From assembly GCF_052076145.1 (NCBI RefSeq), contig NZ_CP197246.1, positions 2,790,001 through 2,854,000 of the forward strand: a stretch of 64,000 nt of DNA. Direction: 5' to 3'. This document shows positions 47,656 to 56,105 of the stretch, one piece after another. Every line of letters begins with the position of its first letter. The first letter of the stretch is position 1. Origin of the DNA: Kitasatospora sp052076145 (lineage in GTDB: Bacteria > Actinomycetota > Actinomycetes > Streptomycetales > Streptomycetaceae). A model generated the notes under the pieces. The model worked only from the letters and a program-made list of their open reading frames with translations. It had not been told where the DNA came from and ran no database searches. The translations under genes and the position numbers were made by a program.

Positions 47656-48156
47656 ATGGAGGACGAGGTCGACCGTCTGGTCGCAGCATGGCGCCGCGAG
47701 CGCCCCGACCTCGACGTGCAACCGCTCGAGGTGCTCAGCCGGGTCAGCCGGCTCGCCCGCCACCTCGACCGCGCCCGCCGCACCGCCTTCGCCGAGCACG
47801 GCCTGGAGCCGTGGGAGTTCGACGTGCTGACCGCCCTCCGCCGGGCCGGCTCCCCGTACCAGCTCTCCCCCGGCCAGCTCCTCACCCAGACGCTGGTCAC
47901 CTCCGGCACCATGACCAACCGGATCGACCGCCTCACCGGCAAGGGCCTGGTCAAGCGCCTCCCCGACCCGGACGACCGCCGCGGCGTCCTCGTCCGCCTC
48001 ACCGACGACGGCCGCGACCGCGCCGACCAGGCCCTGGCCGGCCTCCTCACCCACGAGCGCGCCCTCCTCGCCGAGCTCACCACCGGCCAGCAGACCGACC
48101 TCGCCGCCCTGCTGCGACAGCTCGTCGCCCCCTTTGACCAGGCAGGCCAGGCTTAA
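47656..48156 (+). CDS. MarR-family transcriptional regulator
   Basis: This 166-residue winged-helix protein has helix-turn-helix segments SPGQLLTQTLVTSGTMTNRI and DRLTGKGLVKRLPDPDDRRG, the latter containing the conserved wing Asp-Arg motif. The C-terminal helices form the dimer interface. No obvious transporter or enzyme target is adjacent in the same orientation; the four-gene operon starts 176 bases downstream and could be a target. Confidence 0.92.
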   Translation: MEDEVDRLVAAWRRERPDLDVQPLEVLSRVSRLARHLDRARRTAFAEHGLEPWEFDVLTALRRAGSPYQLSPGQLLTQTLVTSGTMTNRIDRLTGKGLVKRLPDPDDRRGVLVRLTDDGRDRADQALAGLLTHERALLAELTTGQQTDLAALLRQLVAPFDQAGQA

Positions 48157-48166
48157 CGCCGACAGG

Positions 48167-48192
48167 CAGCTCAGGGCAACCACAGCAGGGGC
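48167..48192 (+). repeat. Intergenic repeat, copy 2
   Basis: This copy is 24/26 identical to the copy at 36289 and again lies just after a plus-strand stop codon. The pairing right arm is absent here, so it would not form the same hairpin. Confidence 0.6.
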
Positions 48193-48332
48193 TGGCCCAT
48201 TGCACGAGACCCGGTTGTGCGCCCGCTTGCCCGACGGCTCAGATGCGGGCCGGAGAGTGCGCCCCCTAGCGTGGTCAGAAGGGCATTGTCGACCCGACGA
48301 TGACGTCCGTCCTTCCCTAGGAGGCGTATCCG

Positions 48333-48536
48333 ATGCTTGCCCAGACCATGCTGCCCAGGAGGGTGGCCCTCGCTCCCCGCCACGCGACGACGCCCGAACT
48401 CGCCGCCGTGGCTGCGCTGATCTCCGAGGAGGAGTCGGCGGTCAGCGACGCACCCCTGTTCCGTCCCGAGGCCGTCGGCGCACTGCTGCTCGGCCTGCTG
48501 CTCTCCCCGAAGGAGCCCAAGGAGGAGCGGCACTGA
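48333..48536 (+). CDS. Short peptide at the head of an unknown operon
   Basis: This 67-residue protein has an excellent TAGGAGG ribosome site. The N-terminal half is basic and then Ala/Glu-rich (TPELAAVAALISEEESA). The C-terminal half contains RPEAVGALLLGLLLSPKEPKEERH, a short hydrophobic helix with a charged end. It has no cysteine and no recognised leader, so it is not a lanthipeptide. It may be a precursor peptide, a small regulator or a membrane-associated peptide. The next gene starts 34 bases later. Coding is supported by the ribosome site and codon pattern. Confidence 0.65.
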   Translation: MLAQTMLPRRVALAPRHATTPELAAVAALISEEESAVSDAPLFRPEAVGALLLGLLLSPKEPKEERH

Positions 48537-48570
48537 CCCCGCGTCGGCTCGGAAGGAAGTAGCCGAACCC

Positions 48571-49248
48571 ATGCCGTTCGCCGAAGCCTCGCCCCAGCAG
48601 GAGTTCGCTGCCGCGACCGAGTGGGCGGCAGGCCGCGCCCTCGACGCCCTGACCGGCGCCGGGGGCGCGGCTCCCCCCGGCGGGGAGCCCCCGGAGCCCC
48701 GCGCGCTGGTCGCCGCCGACCGCATCCTCGGCCCCGACCTCTTCGCCCCCGGCCTGCTCACCGGCCGCCCCACCCGGCCGGAGACCGCCGCCCGCGCCGC
48801 CGAGGCGCTGCGCCTGTTCGCCCCGGCCGAGCCCACCGCCCTGACCTGGCGCGACCGCGCCACCGCCGAGTTGCTCGCCCGCGCCGGGCACCCCGTCCCC
48901 GTACCGGAGCCGCCGCCCGCGCCCGACCCGGCCGAGGACGGCTGGCAGCGCTGGTCCGTCCGGATGTCCCAGCTCTGCTCGCTCGCCCTGCCGACGCTGG
49001 AGGGCGAGGTGCACGCCCGCGCCCGGGAGCACGCGCTCACGCTCGCCCGCGGCACCACCCGCGCCGTGCTGCGGCGCGACCACCGCACCGCCACCCGCCT
49101 CACCCGCTGGCTCGCCTGGCTGCAGAGCACCGGCACCCCACCCGCGCTGGAGCTCGCACCGCTGCTGCGCCACCTCGCCCTGACCGGCGACGGCACCGCC
49201 CGCAGCGCCCTGGACCTCGCCATCGCCCGACGGCTGGCCGCCGCGTGA
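48571..49248 (+). CDS. Helical protein of unknown function, operon gene 2
   Basis: I do not recognise this 225-residue Ala/Arg/Leu-rich, predominantly helical cytoplasmic protein. It opens with QEFAAATEWAAGRALDAL and has a Pro-rich middle (PEPPPAPDPAEDGW). The C-terminal half contains LEGEVHARAREHALTLARG and WLAWLQSTG. GGAAGGAAG precedes the ATG at slightly long spacing. Its stop overlaps the start of the next gene (GTGA), indicating coupled translation. Confidence 0.7.
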   Translation: MPFAEASPQQEFAAATEWAAGRALDALTGAGGAAPPGGEPPEPRALVAADRILGPDLFAPGLLTGRPTRPETAARAAEALRLFAPAEPTALTWRDRATAELLARAGHPVPVPEPPPAPDPAEDGWQRWSVRMSQLCSLALPTLEGEVHARAREHALTLARGTTRAVLRRDHRTATRLTRWLAWLQSTGTPPALELAPLLRHLALTGDGTARSALDLAIARRLAAA

Positions 49249-50156
49249 ACCCCGCCGTGCTCGCCACCGCCCACCGGCTGGCCGGCCGCTCGCTGGAGTG
49301 GCTGCACGCCGCCCACCAGCGCGGCTACGGCACCCTCCCGCCGGACGCCGGGATCGACCTCGGCGACCCCAACAACGCGTACAAGCCGATCGGCGAGTGC
49401 GCCCTCGCCGCCACGCTCGTGCTGCGCGAGCCCGTCTCCGGGCCCACCGAGCGGGAGCGGGCCCGCACGATGCTCGACTTCGGCTGGCAGCAGCTGCGCG
49501 GCGGCGACCTTCTCTACGAGCGGCAGTTCCGGCACATGCTGCTCAGCGACCCGCTGGAGACCTACGCGCACTTCCACCGGGCCGGGTACCGCCACCCGGC
49601 CCTGTTGGAGCTGCTCGGCGGCCTGGACGGGCTGCGCGCCGCCCACGCCGTCGAGACGGTGCCCAACCGGCGGCTGGCCGTCGCCAACGCCCGCTCGGTG
49701 ACCGGGCTGGCGCACCGGCCCGACTGGGCGGCGCTCGCGGCGGCGACCTGGCTCGGCGCCCGGCCCGAGCCGTGGGCGATCGACTGGATGACCGGCTACG
49801 ACGTCACCCACACGGTCTTCCACCTCACCGACTGGGGCGCCCTGCCCGAGCGGCTGCCCGAGCCGCTGCGGGACTACCTGGCGGCCTGGCTGCCGGTCTG
49901 GGTCGACATCTGGCAGGAGACCGGCCAGTGGGACCTGCTCGGCGAGCTGCTGATCGTCGACGCCTGCCTGCCCGAGCCGGTCTGCGACGCCCAGGGCTGG
50001 GAGTGCCTCGCCGCCGCCCAGCGCCCGGACGGCCTGCTGCCGCGCGACCAGGACCCGGTCGACGAGGACCCGGCGCGGGCCTTCAAGGACCACGAGCACA
50101 CCGCCGTGGTCACCGTGCTGGCCGGCACCCTCACCCTGGCCCGCGCCCTCCGGTGA
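49245..50156 (+). CDS. Helical protein of unknown function, operon gene 3
   Basis: This 303-residue soluble protein has regular helical hairpins, a pattern that recalls alpha/alpha-barrel enzymes. Notable stretches are DLGDPNNAYKPIGECALAA, YERQFRHMLLSDPLETYAH, GYDVTHTVFHLTDWG and VDACLPEPVCDAQGWECLA. The conserved-looking His, Asp and Cys residues could form an active or metal site, but none matches a family I can name with confidence. It belongs to an actinobacterial DUF-type group by general appearance. The start and stop both overlap neighbouring genes by four bases. Confidence 0.72.
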   Translation: MNPAVLATAHRLAGRSLEWLHAAHQRGYGTLPPDAGIDLGDPNNAYKPIGECALAATLVLREPVSGPTERERARTMLDFGWQQLRGGDLLYERQFRHMLLSDPLETYAHFHRAGYRHPALLELLGGLDGLRAAHAVETVPNRRLAVANARSVTGLAHRPDWAALAAATWLGARPEPWAIDWMTGYDVTHTVFHLTDWGALPERLPEPLRDYLAAWLPVWVDIWQETGQWDLLGELLIVDACLPEPVCDAQGWECLAAAQRPDGLLPRDQDPVDEDPARAFKDHEHTAVVTVLAGTLTLARALR

Positions 50157-51106
50157 ACGGACACCTCGCGGCCCTCGTCCGCACCGTGCCCCCCGAGGCG
50201 GCCCTCGCCCTCGCCCTGACCGGCCCGGGAGGCACCCGACTGCTCTGCCACGGCCGCACGGCAGGCCGGGCCGGCCCGCCCGTGACCCCGGACACCGGCT
50301 TCGAACTCGGCTCGGTGAGCAAGACGTTCACCGCCCTGCTGCTCGCCGAGCAGACCGCCCTGGGCGAAGCCCGCCCCGAGGACACCGTCACCGTCTCCGG
50401 TACGCCCGTCAGCCTGCTGCAGCTGGCCACCCACACCTCCGGGCTCCCCCGGCTGCCGCCCGGCCTGCTCCGCACGGCCCTGCCCGCCTGGCACAGCAAC
50501 CCGTACGCGGCGTACTCCGCCGAGGAGTTGCGGCGGGCGCTCGACCGCACCCGGGTGCGGCCGCCCGGCCGCCACCTGCGGTACTCCAACTACGGCGTCG
50601 GCCTGCTCGGGCAGCTGCTCGCCGAACGGGCCGGAGCCACCTACCCGGAGCTGCTCACCGCCCGGGTCTGCGGGCCGCTCGGGCTCACCGGTACGGGGTG
50701 CGAGCCCGGCGAGGCCGTCGGGCACCGGCACGGGCGCCCGATGCCGCCCTGGCAGGTCCCCGCCCTGCCCGGCGCCGGAGCCGTCCGCTCCACCGCCCGC
50801 GACCTGCTCCGCTATCTGACCGCCCACCTCGACCCGGCAGGCACCCCGCTGGCCGCCGCCCTGCGCGACGTCCAACGGCCACGGCTGGTCAAACCGCACT
50901 CGACGGACCGGCTCTGCCTGGTCTGGAACCTGCGACCGCTGCCCGGCCGGGATCTCCTCTTCCATGCGGGCGCCACCCGTGGCTGCACCGCCTTCGTCGC
51001 CTTCTGCCCCCAGCTCGGCACCGCACTGGCCGCCCTGACCAACACCGGGCCGCGCCTCGACAACCGTTTCGTACAGGCGAGTTACCGGGCCTTCCGGGCC
51101 CTCTAG
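50153..51106 (+). CDS. Cytoplasmic serine hydrolase, beta-lactamase/PBP fold
   Basis: This 317-residue class C beta-lactamase-like enzyme has SxxK at 54-57 (SVSK), YxN at 145-147 (YSN) and the third motif HAG at 272-274. Members act as peptidases, esterases or amidases on D-amino-acid or ester bonds. Unlike most of the family it has no signal peptide, which places it in the cytoplasm with its operon partners and argues for a substrate made inside the cell, possibly the operon peptide. Start overlaps the previous stop (GTGA). The stop shares CTAG with the convergent LuxR gene. Confidence 0.85.
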   Translation: MNGHLAALVRTVPPEAALALALTGPGGTRLLCHGRTAGRAGPPVTPDTGFELGSVSKTFTALLLAEQTALGEARPEDTVTVSGTPVSLLQLATHTSGLPRLPPGLLRTALPAWHSNPYAAYSAEELRRALDRTRVRPPGRHLRYSNYGVGLLGQLLAERAGATYPELLTARVCGPLGLTGTGCEPGEAVGHRHGRPMPPWQVPALPGAGAVRSTARDLLRYLTAHLDPAGTPLAAALRDVQRPRLVKPHSTDRLCLVWNLRPLPGRDLLFHAGATRGCTAFVAFCPQLGTALAALTNTGPRLDNRFVQASYRAFRAL

Positions 51107-51882
51107 GCTTGCGGGCTCACGCCGGCCCGGCGGGCCACGGCGACGGCTGCGAGGGTGGAGTGGACGCCCAACTTGCCCAGCACGTTCTGCATGTGGGTGC
51201 GGACGGTGTGCGGCGAGAGGTAGAGCCGCTCGGCGACCGCCTGCCGGCCGAGACCGGCGACCATGCAGCGGAGCACCTCCTCCTCGCGCGGGGTGAGGGT
51301 CTCGACCAGTCGCTCGCTCTCCGTCCGGTCCCGCCGGGCGGCCGTCAGCTCCCGTACGACACCGGTGAGCAGCACCGGCGGCAGATGAGTCTCCTCCCGC
51401 AGCACCCCCCGGACGACACCCAGCAGGCAGCTCAGCGAGCTGTCCTTGGCGACCCAGCCGCAGGCGCCCGCCTGCAACGCCCGGACGGCCCGGCGGGGTT
51501 CGTCCTCGGCGGCGAGCACGACGGCCCGCAGCTCCGGGTACGTCCGGCAGGCCCGCCCGAGCAGCGCGATGCCGTCGACCGGCGGCTGGGGCCGCGCCGG
51601 CCCGGCGGTCGGGGGCTGCCGCTGCACCGGGACGGCCGGCACGGCAGCGACGGCCGCCACCGGACGGCGGGCCACCGGCGGGCTGCCGGGGGCGAGATCG
51701 GCGTCGATCAGCGCGACCTGGAACGGCCGGTGTTCGGCGTGCGCACGCTCCAGGGCCCGCTCGGCGGCGGCCGCACTGCCCGCCGCACCGACCTCGATGT
51801 CCGGTTCGGCGGCGAGGGCCGCCGCGAGCGCCTCGGCAAAGATCCGGTGGCTGTCCACCACCAGGACGCGAATCCGACCCAT
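51103..51882 (-). CDS. LuxR/NarL-type response regulator with receiver insert
   Basis: This 259-residue DNA-binding regulator has a receiver domain with acidic D10, candidate phospho-acceptors D60/D62 and K146. The receiver is interrupted by a Pro/Ala/Val-rich insert of about 37 residues (about 66-102) between the third strand and the next helix. The C-terminal LuxR helix-turn-helix is typical (LTPREEEVLRCMVAGLGRQ, LYLSPHTVRTHMQNVLGKLG). GGGGGGAAGAG precedes the ATG. No kinase is adjacent. Confidence 0.88.
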   Translation of the reverse strand: MGRIRVLVVDSHRIFAEALAAALAAEPDIEVGAAGSAAAAERALERAHAEHRPFQVALIDADLAPGSPPVARRPVAAVAAVPAVPVQRQPPTAGPARPQPPVDGIALLGRACRTYPELRAVVLAAEDEPRRAVRALQAGACGWVAKDSSLSCLLGVVRGVLREETHLPPVLLTGVVRELTAARRDRTESERLVETLTPREEEVLRCMVAGLGRQAVAERLYLSPHTVRTHMQNVLGKLGVHSTLAAVAVARRAGVSPQA

Positions 51883-51979
51883 CGTCTCTTCCCCCCTGGT
51901 CAGGCGGTACCGCTTCAGCGTACGGCCTGCGGGCCTGCCCGGCAGGGGAGTTGACCAAACCGCGAGGGCGCGGGTCCTG

Positions 51980-53122
51980 TCAGGCCAGCCGACGGGCACC
52001 TGCGGCCGGGGTGACGGGGAAGGTGCGGGGGGTCGCGTAGCCGGCCTGGGCGAAGGCGGTGGTGACGGCGGCGGCGACCTGGGGGAGGGCCTCGGCCTCC
52101 ACCAGGGCGAGGACGGACCCGCCGAAACCACCGCCGGTCATCCGGGCTCCCAGCGCGCCTGCCTCGACGGCGGCTGATGCCGCGAGGTCGGTCTCCGGGC
52201 ACGAGACCCGGTAGTCGTCGCGCAGCGAGGCGTGCCCGGCGGTCAGGATGGGGCCGATGGCGGCCAGCTCGCCCGCGTCGAGGTGGGCGACGGCCTGCTC
52301 GACCCGGAGGTTCTCCGTCACCACGTGCCGTACCAGCGGCCGGAGTTCGGCGGGAAGCCGGTCGAGTGCGGCGGGGAGGCCGGCCAGGTCGAGGTCGCGC
52401 AGGGCGGGCAGCCCGAGCAGTGCGGCGGCCCGCTCGCAGCCGGCCCGCAGTTCGGCGTACGCGCCGTCGCCGAGGTCGTGCTTGACCCGGGTGTCGATGA
52501 CCAGCAGCCGCAGGCCCTGACCGGCGAGGTCGAGCGGCACCTGACGGCTGGAGAGGTCGCGGGTGTCCAGGAAGAGCGCGCCGCCCTCGGCGCAGGCCGT
52601 CGAGGCCATCTGGTCCATCACGCCGCAGGGCACCCCGGCGAAGGCGTTCTCGGCCCGCTGCGCGAGCAGTGCCAACTCGGCGGCGTCCAGCCGGAGGTCG
52701 TACAGGTCGCGGTAGGCCGCCGCGACCACGCACTCGAGCGCGGCGGAAGAGGAGAGCCCGGCGCCGACGGGCACGTCGCTGTCGAAGCAGAAGTCCGCGC
52801 CGCCCACCTCGTGCCCGGCCTCGCGCAGCGCCCAGACGACCCCGGCCGGGTACTGGGCCCAGCCGGTGACGGTGCCGGGGGCGAGCTCGTCGACCCGCAG
52901 TTCGGTGACGGCGCCGTCGCCCTGCTCGCTGTGCAGCCGGAGCACGCCGTCGTCGCGCCGCCGGGCGGCGGCCCTGGCGGTGTACGGGATCGCCAGCGGG
53001 AGGACGAAGCCGTCGTTGTAGTCGGTGTGTTCACCGATCAGGTTGACGCGGCCGGGCGCCGCCCAGACCCCGGTCGGGGCGGCGCCGTACGCGGACCGGA
53101 AGACGGCCGGCAGATCAGTCAA
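51980..53122 (-). CDS. galK: Galactokinase, TTG start
   Basis: This 380-residue GHMP kinase phosphorylates galactose at C1. GRVNLIGEHTDYNDGF is the galactokinase signature, VPVGAGLSSSAALE the ATP loop and GARMTGGGFGG the third motif. The most likely start is a TTG overlapping the galE stop by 8 bases, with TGGAG 7 bases before it. No ATG or GTG is well placed. It is the last gene of galT-galE-galK. Confidence 0.94.
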   Translation of the reverse strand: MTDLPAVFRSAYGAAPTGVWAAPGRVNLIGEHTDYNDGFVLPLAIPYTARAAARRRDDGVLRLHSEQGDGAVTELRVDELAPGTVTGWAQYPAGVVWALREAGHEVGGADFCFDSDVPVGAGLSSSAALECVVAAAYRDLYDLRLDAAELALLAQRAENAFAGVPCGVMDQMASTACAEGGALFLDTRDLSSRQVPLDLAGQGLRLLVIDTRVKHDLGDGAYAELRAGCERAAALLGLPALRDLDLAGLPAALDRLPAELRPLVRHVVTENLRVEQAVAHLDAGELAAIGPILTAGHASLRDDYRVSCPETDLAASAAVEAGALGARMTGGGFGGSVLALVEAEALPQVAAAVTTAFAQAGYATPRTFPVTPAAGARRLA

Positions 53123-54092
53123 CGTGGTTCTCCAGGGTGAACTGCCAGGCGTCGGCGACGATGTCGTCGAGCTCCGGGCGGCTGGGGCGCCAGCCCAGCG
53201 CGTCGTGGGCGCGCTGGGCGGAGGCGACGAGGGTGGCGGGGTCACCCGGGCGGCGCCCGGTGGTGACGACGGTGATCTCCCGGCCGGTGACCCGGCGGAC
53301 GGACTCGATGACCTGGCGGACGGAGAAGCCGCTGCCGTTGCCGAGGTTGCAGATCAGGTGCTCGCCCGGCTTGGCGGCGCCCAGCGCCAGCAGGTGGGCC
53401 TCGGCGAGGTCCGCGACGTGGATGTAGTCGCGGATGCAGGTGCCGTCCTCGGTCGGGTAGTCGTCGCCGTAGACGGAGATGTGCGGGCGCTGCCCCAGCG
53501 CGGCCTGGAAGACCAGCGGGATGATGTGCGACTCGGGCTCGTGCCGCTCGCCGTACGTGACGCCGGAGGTGCTCCGGTACGCCCCCGCGACGTTGAAGTA
53601 GCGCAGCGAGACGGCGGCCAGGCCGTGCGCGATCGCCTCACTGGTGATCAGGTGGTCGACGGCGAGCTTGGTGGAGCCGTAGGCGCTGGTCGGCGCGGTG
53701 CGGGCGGTCTCGGCGATCGGCACCAGCTCGGGCTCGCCGTAGACGGCGGCGGTGGAGGAGAAGACCAGCTTGCGGACGTCGGCCTTGCGCATCGCGGCGA
53801 CGAGCTCGAGCGAGCCGGCGACGTTGTTGCGCCAGTACTTCTCCGGGTCGGCGACGGACTCGCCGACCTGCGAGGAGGCGGCGAAGTGCAGCACGCCCTC
53901 GTAGCTGCCGTCGAGCACGTCGGCGGCGTCCTGGATGCGGCCCTGCACGAACTCGGCCCCGGCGGGCACGGCCTTGCGGAAGCCGGTCGAGAGGTCGTCC
54001 AGCACGGTGACCTGGTGTCCCGCCTCCAGCAGGTGTGCGGCGACCACACTGCCGACGTAACCGGCACCACCCGTGACCAGGAACTTACTCAT
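53115..54092 (-). CDS. galE: UDP-glucose 4-epimerase
   Basis: This 325-residue extended SDR interconverts UDP-galactose and UDP-glucose. NAD loop TGGAGYVGS at the N-terminus, SSTAAVYGEP, catalytic YGSTK and RYFNVAGA are all present. Its ATG overlaps the galT stop (ATGA) and its end overlaps galK, so the operon is translationally coupled throughout. Confidence 0.95.
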   Translation of the reverse strand: MSKFLVTGGAGYVGSVVAAHLLEAGHQVTVLDDLSTGFRKAVPAGAEFVQGRIQDAADVLDGSYEGVLHFAASSQVGESVADPEKYWRNNVAGSLELVAAMRKADVRKLVFSSTAAVYGEPELVPIAETARTAPTSAYGSTKLAVDHLITSEAIAHGLAAVSLRYFNVAGAYRSTSGVTYGERHEPESHIIPLVFQAALGQRPHISVYGDDYPTEDGTCIRDYIHVADLAEAHLLALGAAKPGEHLICNLGNGSGFSVRQVIESVRRVTGREITVVTTGRRPGDPATLVASAQRAHDALGWRPSRPELDDIVADAWQFTLENHVD

Positions 54093-55198
54093 GATGCGAC
54101 CTCCCGCAGGCGCTGCGCCGCCGCCTCGGGCGACACATCGTTGACGAACGCGTCCATGCCGGATTCGACCCCGGCCAGGAACTTGAGCTTGCCTACCGTA
54201 CGTCGGATCGTGAACAGCTCCAGATGCAGTGCCAGCTCCTCCCCGCCGAGCACCGGCGCCTGGTGCCAGGCGGCGATGTAGGGGGTCGGCGAGGCGTCCG
54301 GCCCGAAGAGGCGGTCGAAGCGGCGGAGCAGTTCGAGATAGACCGGGGCGAACTCGGCGCGCTCGGCCTCGGTGAGCCGGGTCAGGTCGGCGACCCTGCG
54401 GTTGGGGTAGAGGTGCACCTCGTAGGGCCAGCGGGCGGCGTACGGGACGAAGGCCGTCCAGTGCTCCCCGGCCAGCACCACCCGTTCGGGGTCGGCGCGT
54501 TCGGAGTCGAGCAGGTCCTCGAAGAGGTTGCGGCCGGTGCGCCTCCGGTGGTCGGCGGCGGCGGCGATCATCTTGGCCGTGCGCGGCGCGATGAACGGGA
54601 AGGCGTAGATCTGGCCGTGCGGGTGGGCGAGGGTGACGCCGATCTCGGCGCCCCGGTTCTCGAAGCAGAACACCTGCTGCACGCCGGGGAGCGTGGAGAG
54701 TTCGGCGGTGCGGTCCGCCCAGGCCTCCAGGACGAGCCGGGCCTTCGCCTCGCCGAGGCCGGCGAAGGAGGTGTCGTGCTCGGCCGTGAAGCAGACCACC
54801 TCGCAGCGGCCGACGCCCGGCTCGCGGACCCGAAGAGCGGCCGGGTCCGGGGCGGGGCTGCCGGTGATGTGACCGACGGCGTCCGCCGAGAGGGACGAGA
54901 GCGAGGGGAAGCGGTTCTCGAAGACGACGACGTCGTAGTCGGCCGCCGGGACTTCGCTCGTCCGGCCCTCGCGGGAGGGGCAGAGCGGGCACTCGTCGGC
55001 CGGCGGGTGGTAGGTCCTGGCCTGCCGGTGGGCGGCGATGGTGACCCAGTCCCCCGTGGCGGCGTCCCGCCGGATCTCGGACAGCGCGCCGGGTGTCTCC
55101 AGTGGTCGCGGATCGGCGGCGTCGCGGACCGCTGATTCGTCCGCGTCGTAGTAGATCAGCTCGCGGCCGTCCGCGAGCTTGGTCGTGGTCTTCTTCAC
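54089..55198 (-). CDS. galT: Galactose-1-phosphate uridylyltransferase
   Basis: This 369-residue Leloir-pathway enzyme exchanges UMP between UDP-glucose and galactose-1-phosphate. The active-site AHPHGQIYAFPF, with the nucleophilic histidine near residue 190, and the C-terminal ALHLELFTIRRTVGKLK are diagnostic. Zinc-ligand region ECPLCPSREG is present. GGAGGG lies close before the GTG start. It is first in galTEK behind a strong promoter. Confidence 0.95.
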   Translation of the reverse strand: MKKTTTKLADGRELIYYDADESAVRDAADPRPLETPGALSEIRRDAATGDWVTIAAHRQARTYHPPADECPLCPSREGRTSEVPAADYDVVVFENRFPSLSSLSADAVGHITGSPAPDPAALRVREPGVGRCEVVCFTAEHDTSFAGLGEAKARLVLEAWADRTAELSTLPGVQQVFCFENRGAEIGVTLAHPHGQIYAFPFIAPRTAKMIAAAADHRRRTGRNLFEDLLDSERADPERVVLAGEHWTAFVPYAARWPYEVHLYPNRRVADLTRLTEAERAEFAPVYLELLRRFDRLFGPDASPTPYIAAWHQAPVLGGEELALHLELFTIRRTVGKLKFLAGVESGMDAFVNDVSPEAAAQRLREVAS

Positions 55199-55230
55199 GC
55201 CCTCCGCCTTCCGTGTCTACCAGCGGGAAC

Positions 55231-55259
55231 ATAATCAAACAGAATCCACCACAGGTCAA
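55231..55259 (-). promoter_or_regulatory. galP1-like promoter of galTEK
   Basis: TTGACC and GATTAT with exactly 17 bases between them give one of the best vegetative promoters in the window, with a predicted start about 26 bases before galT. The surrounding bases are clearly AT-richer than the genes. It corresponds in position to the galactose-inducible galP1 of Streptomyces. Confidence 0.7.
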
Positions 55260-55337
55260 CACCATGGCCGAACATGACAGCACCGAGGCCTCGACGGCGG
55301 CCCCAGCGGCACTCCCGGTGGCACCTTCTGTGGACCC

Positions 55338-56006
55338 TCAGCGGAGGTCGACGCGCTCCAACAGCCCCGTCCGGGCCGCGACGGCGGCGGCCTCCAACCG
55401 CGTCCGGGCACCGAGCTTCATCAGGACCCGCTGGACATGGGTACGGGCCGTACTCGGGGCGATCCCCATCCCGGCGGCGATGGCGGTGGTGTCCTCGCCC
55501 TCGGCTATCCGCACCAGCACCTGCACCTCACGGTGCGTCAGCATCCGCAGCAGCCGCAGCGCCTCGCCGTCCTGCTCGACCACCGGTCTCAACAGCCGGT
55601 CGAACGCCTGCTGGAGCACCTCCACGGCCACCGCCGCCTCGCCCGCCCGGACGCGGGTGATGGCCCGCTCGACCACCTCGATCCGCTCGTCACTGCGGAC
55701 GTAGCCCGCCGCCCCCGCCGCGAACGCCGCGGCCGCCCGCCCGGGTTCGTCCGCCGGGCCGAGCACCACCACCGCGACCTCGGGGCGCTCCCGGCGCAGC
55801 CGCCGTACCGGGTCGAAGGCGTCCGGCCCGCCGGGGCCGTCCACCCCGAGCAGGCAGACCTCGGGGCGCCGCCCGGCGACCACCTCGCAGACCGCGCGCG
55901 CGGGAGAGCCCAGCCCGACCACCCGGTGACCGCGCTGCTGGAGGGCCGACGCCAGAGCCTCAGCCAGTAACCGGTGGTCGTCGACCACCACGAGCCGAAC
56001 GCCCAC
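55338..56006 (-). CDS. LuxR-family regulator with atypical receiver and a TTA codon
   Basis: This 222-residue regulator has a receiver-like domain starting VRLVVVDDHR with acidic D9/D10 and a possible acceptor D56. The switch lysine is replaced by arginine in GYVRSDE, so phosphorylation may not be used. The C-terminal LuxR domain (LTHREVQVLVRIAEGE, IAPSTARTHVQRVLMKLG) is normal. Codon 13 is TTA, read only by bldA tRNA. The GTG start is chosen because GGAGGG lies 6 bases upstream; the frame continues to another GTG 11 codons earlier. Confidence 0.88.
   Translation of the reverse strand: MGVRLVVVDDHRLLAEALASALQQRGHRVVGLGSPARAVCEVVAGRRPEVCLLGVDGPGGPDAFDPVRRLRRERPEVAVVVLGPADEPGRAAAAFAAGAAGYVRSDERIEVVERAITRVRAGEAAVAVEVLQQAFDRLLRPVVEQDGEALRLLRMLTHREVQVLVRIAEGEDTTAIAAGMGIAPSTARTHVQRVLMKLGARTRLEAAAVAARTGLLERVDLR
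55968..55970 (-). other. TTA codon, bldA target
   Basis: CAC CGG TTA CTG GCT is read in frame as HRLLA at codons 11-15 of the LuxR-family gene. It is the only in-frame TTA I found in the window by eye. Confidence 0.85.
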
Positions 56007-56105
56007 GGCGCCCTCCACTCCCCGTTGACGCACCATCACAGCGCATCACGGCCCCCGGCGCCAGGTAGCGGGCGGCAGGTCGCTCGAACGGGACCGGAAA
56101 AACGA

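Noticed and set aside
48333..48536. Peptide considered as a lanthipeptide or thiopeptide precursor
   Set aside because: It has no cysteine, and no LanM/LanB/LanC or YcaO-type enzyme is nearby.
55264..55704. Plus-strand frame starting ATGGCCGAACATGAC upstream of galT
   Set aside because: It lies over the galP1 promoter and then runs antisense through the LuxR gene; no ribosome site or motif supports it.
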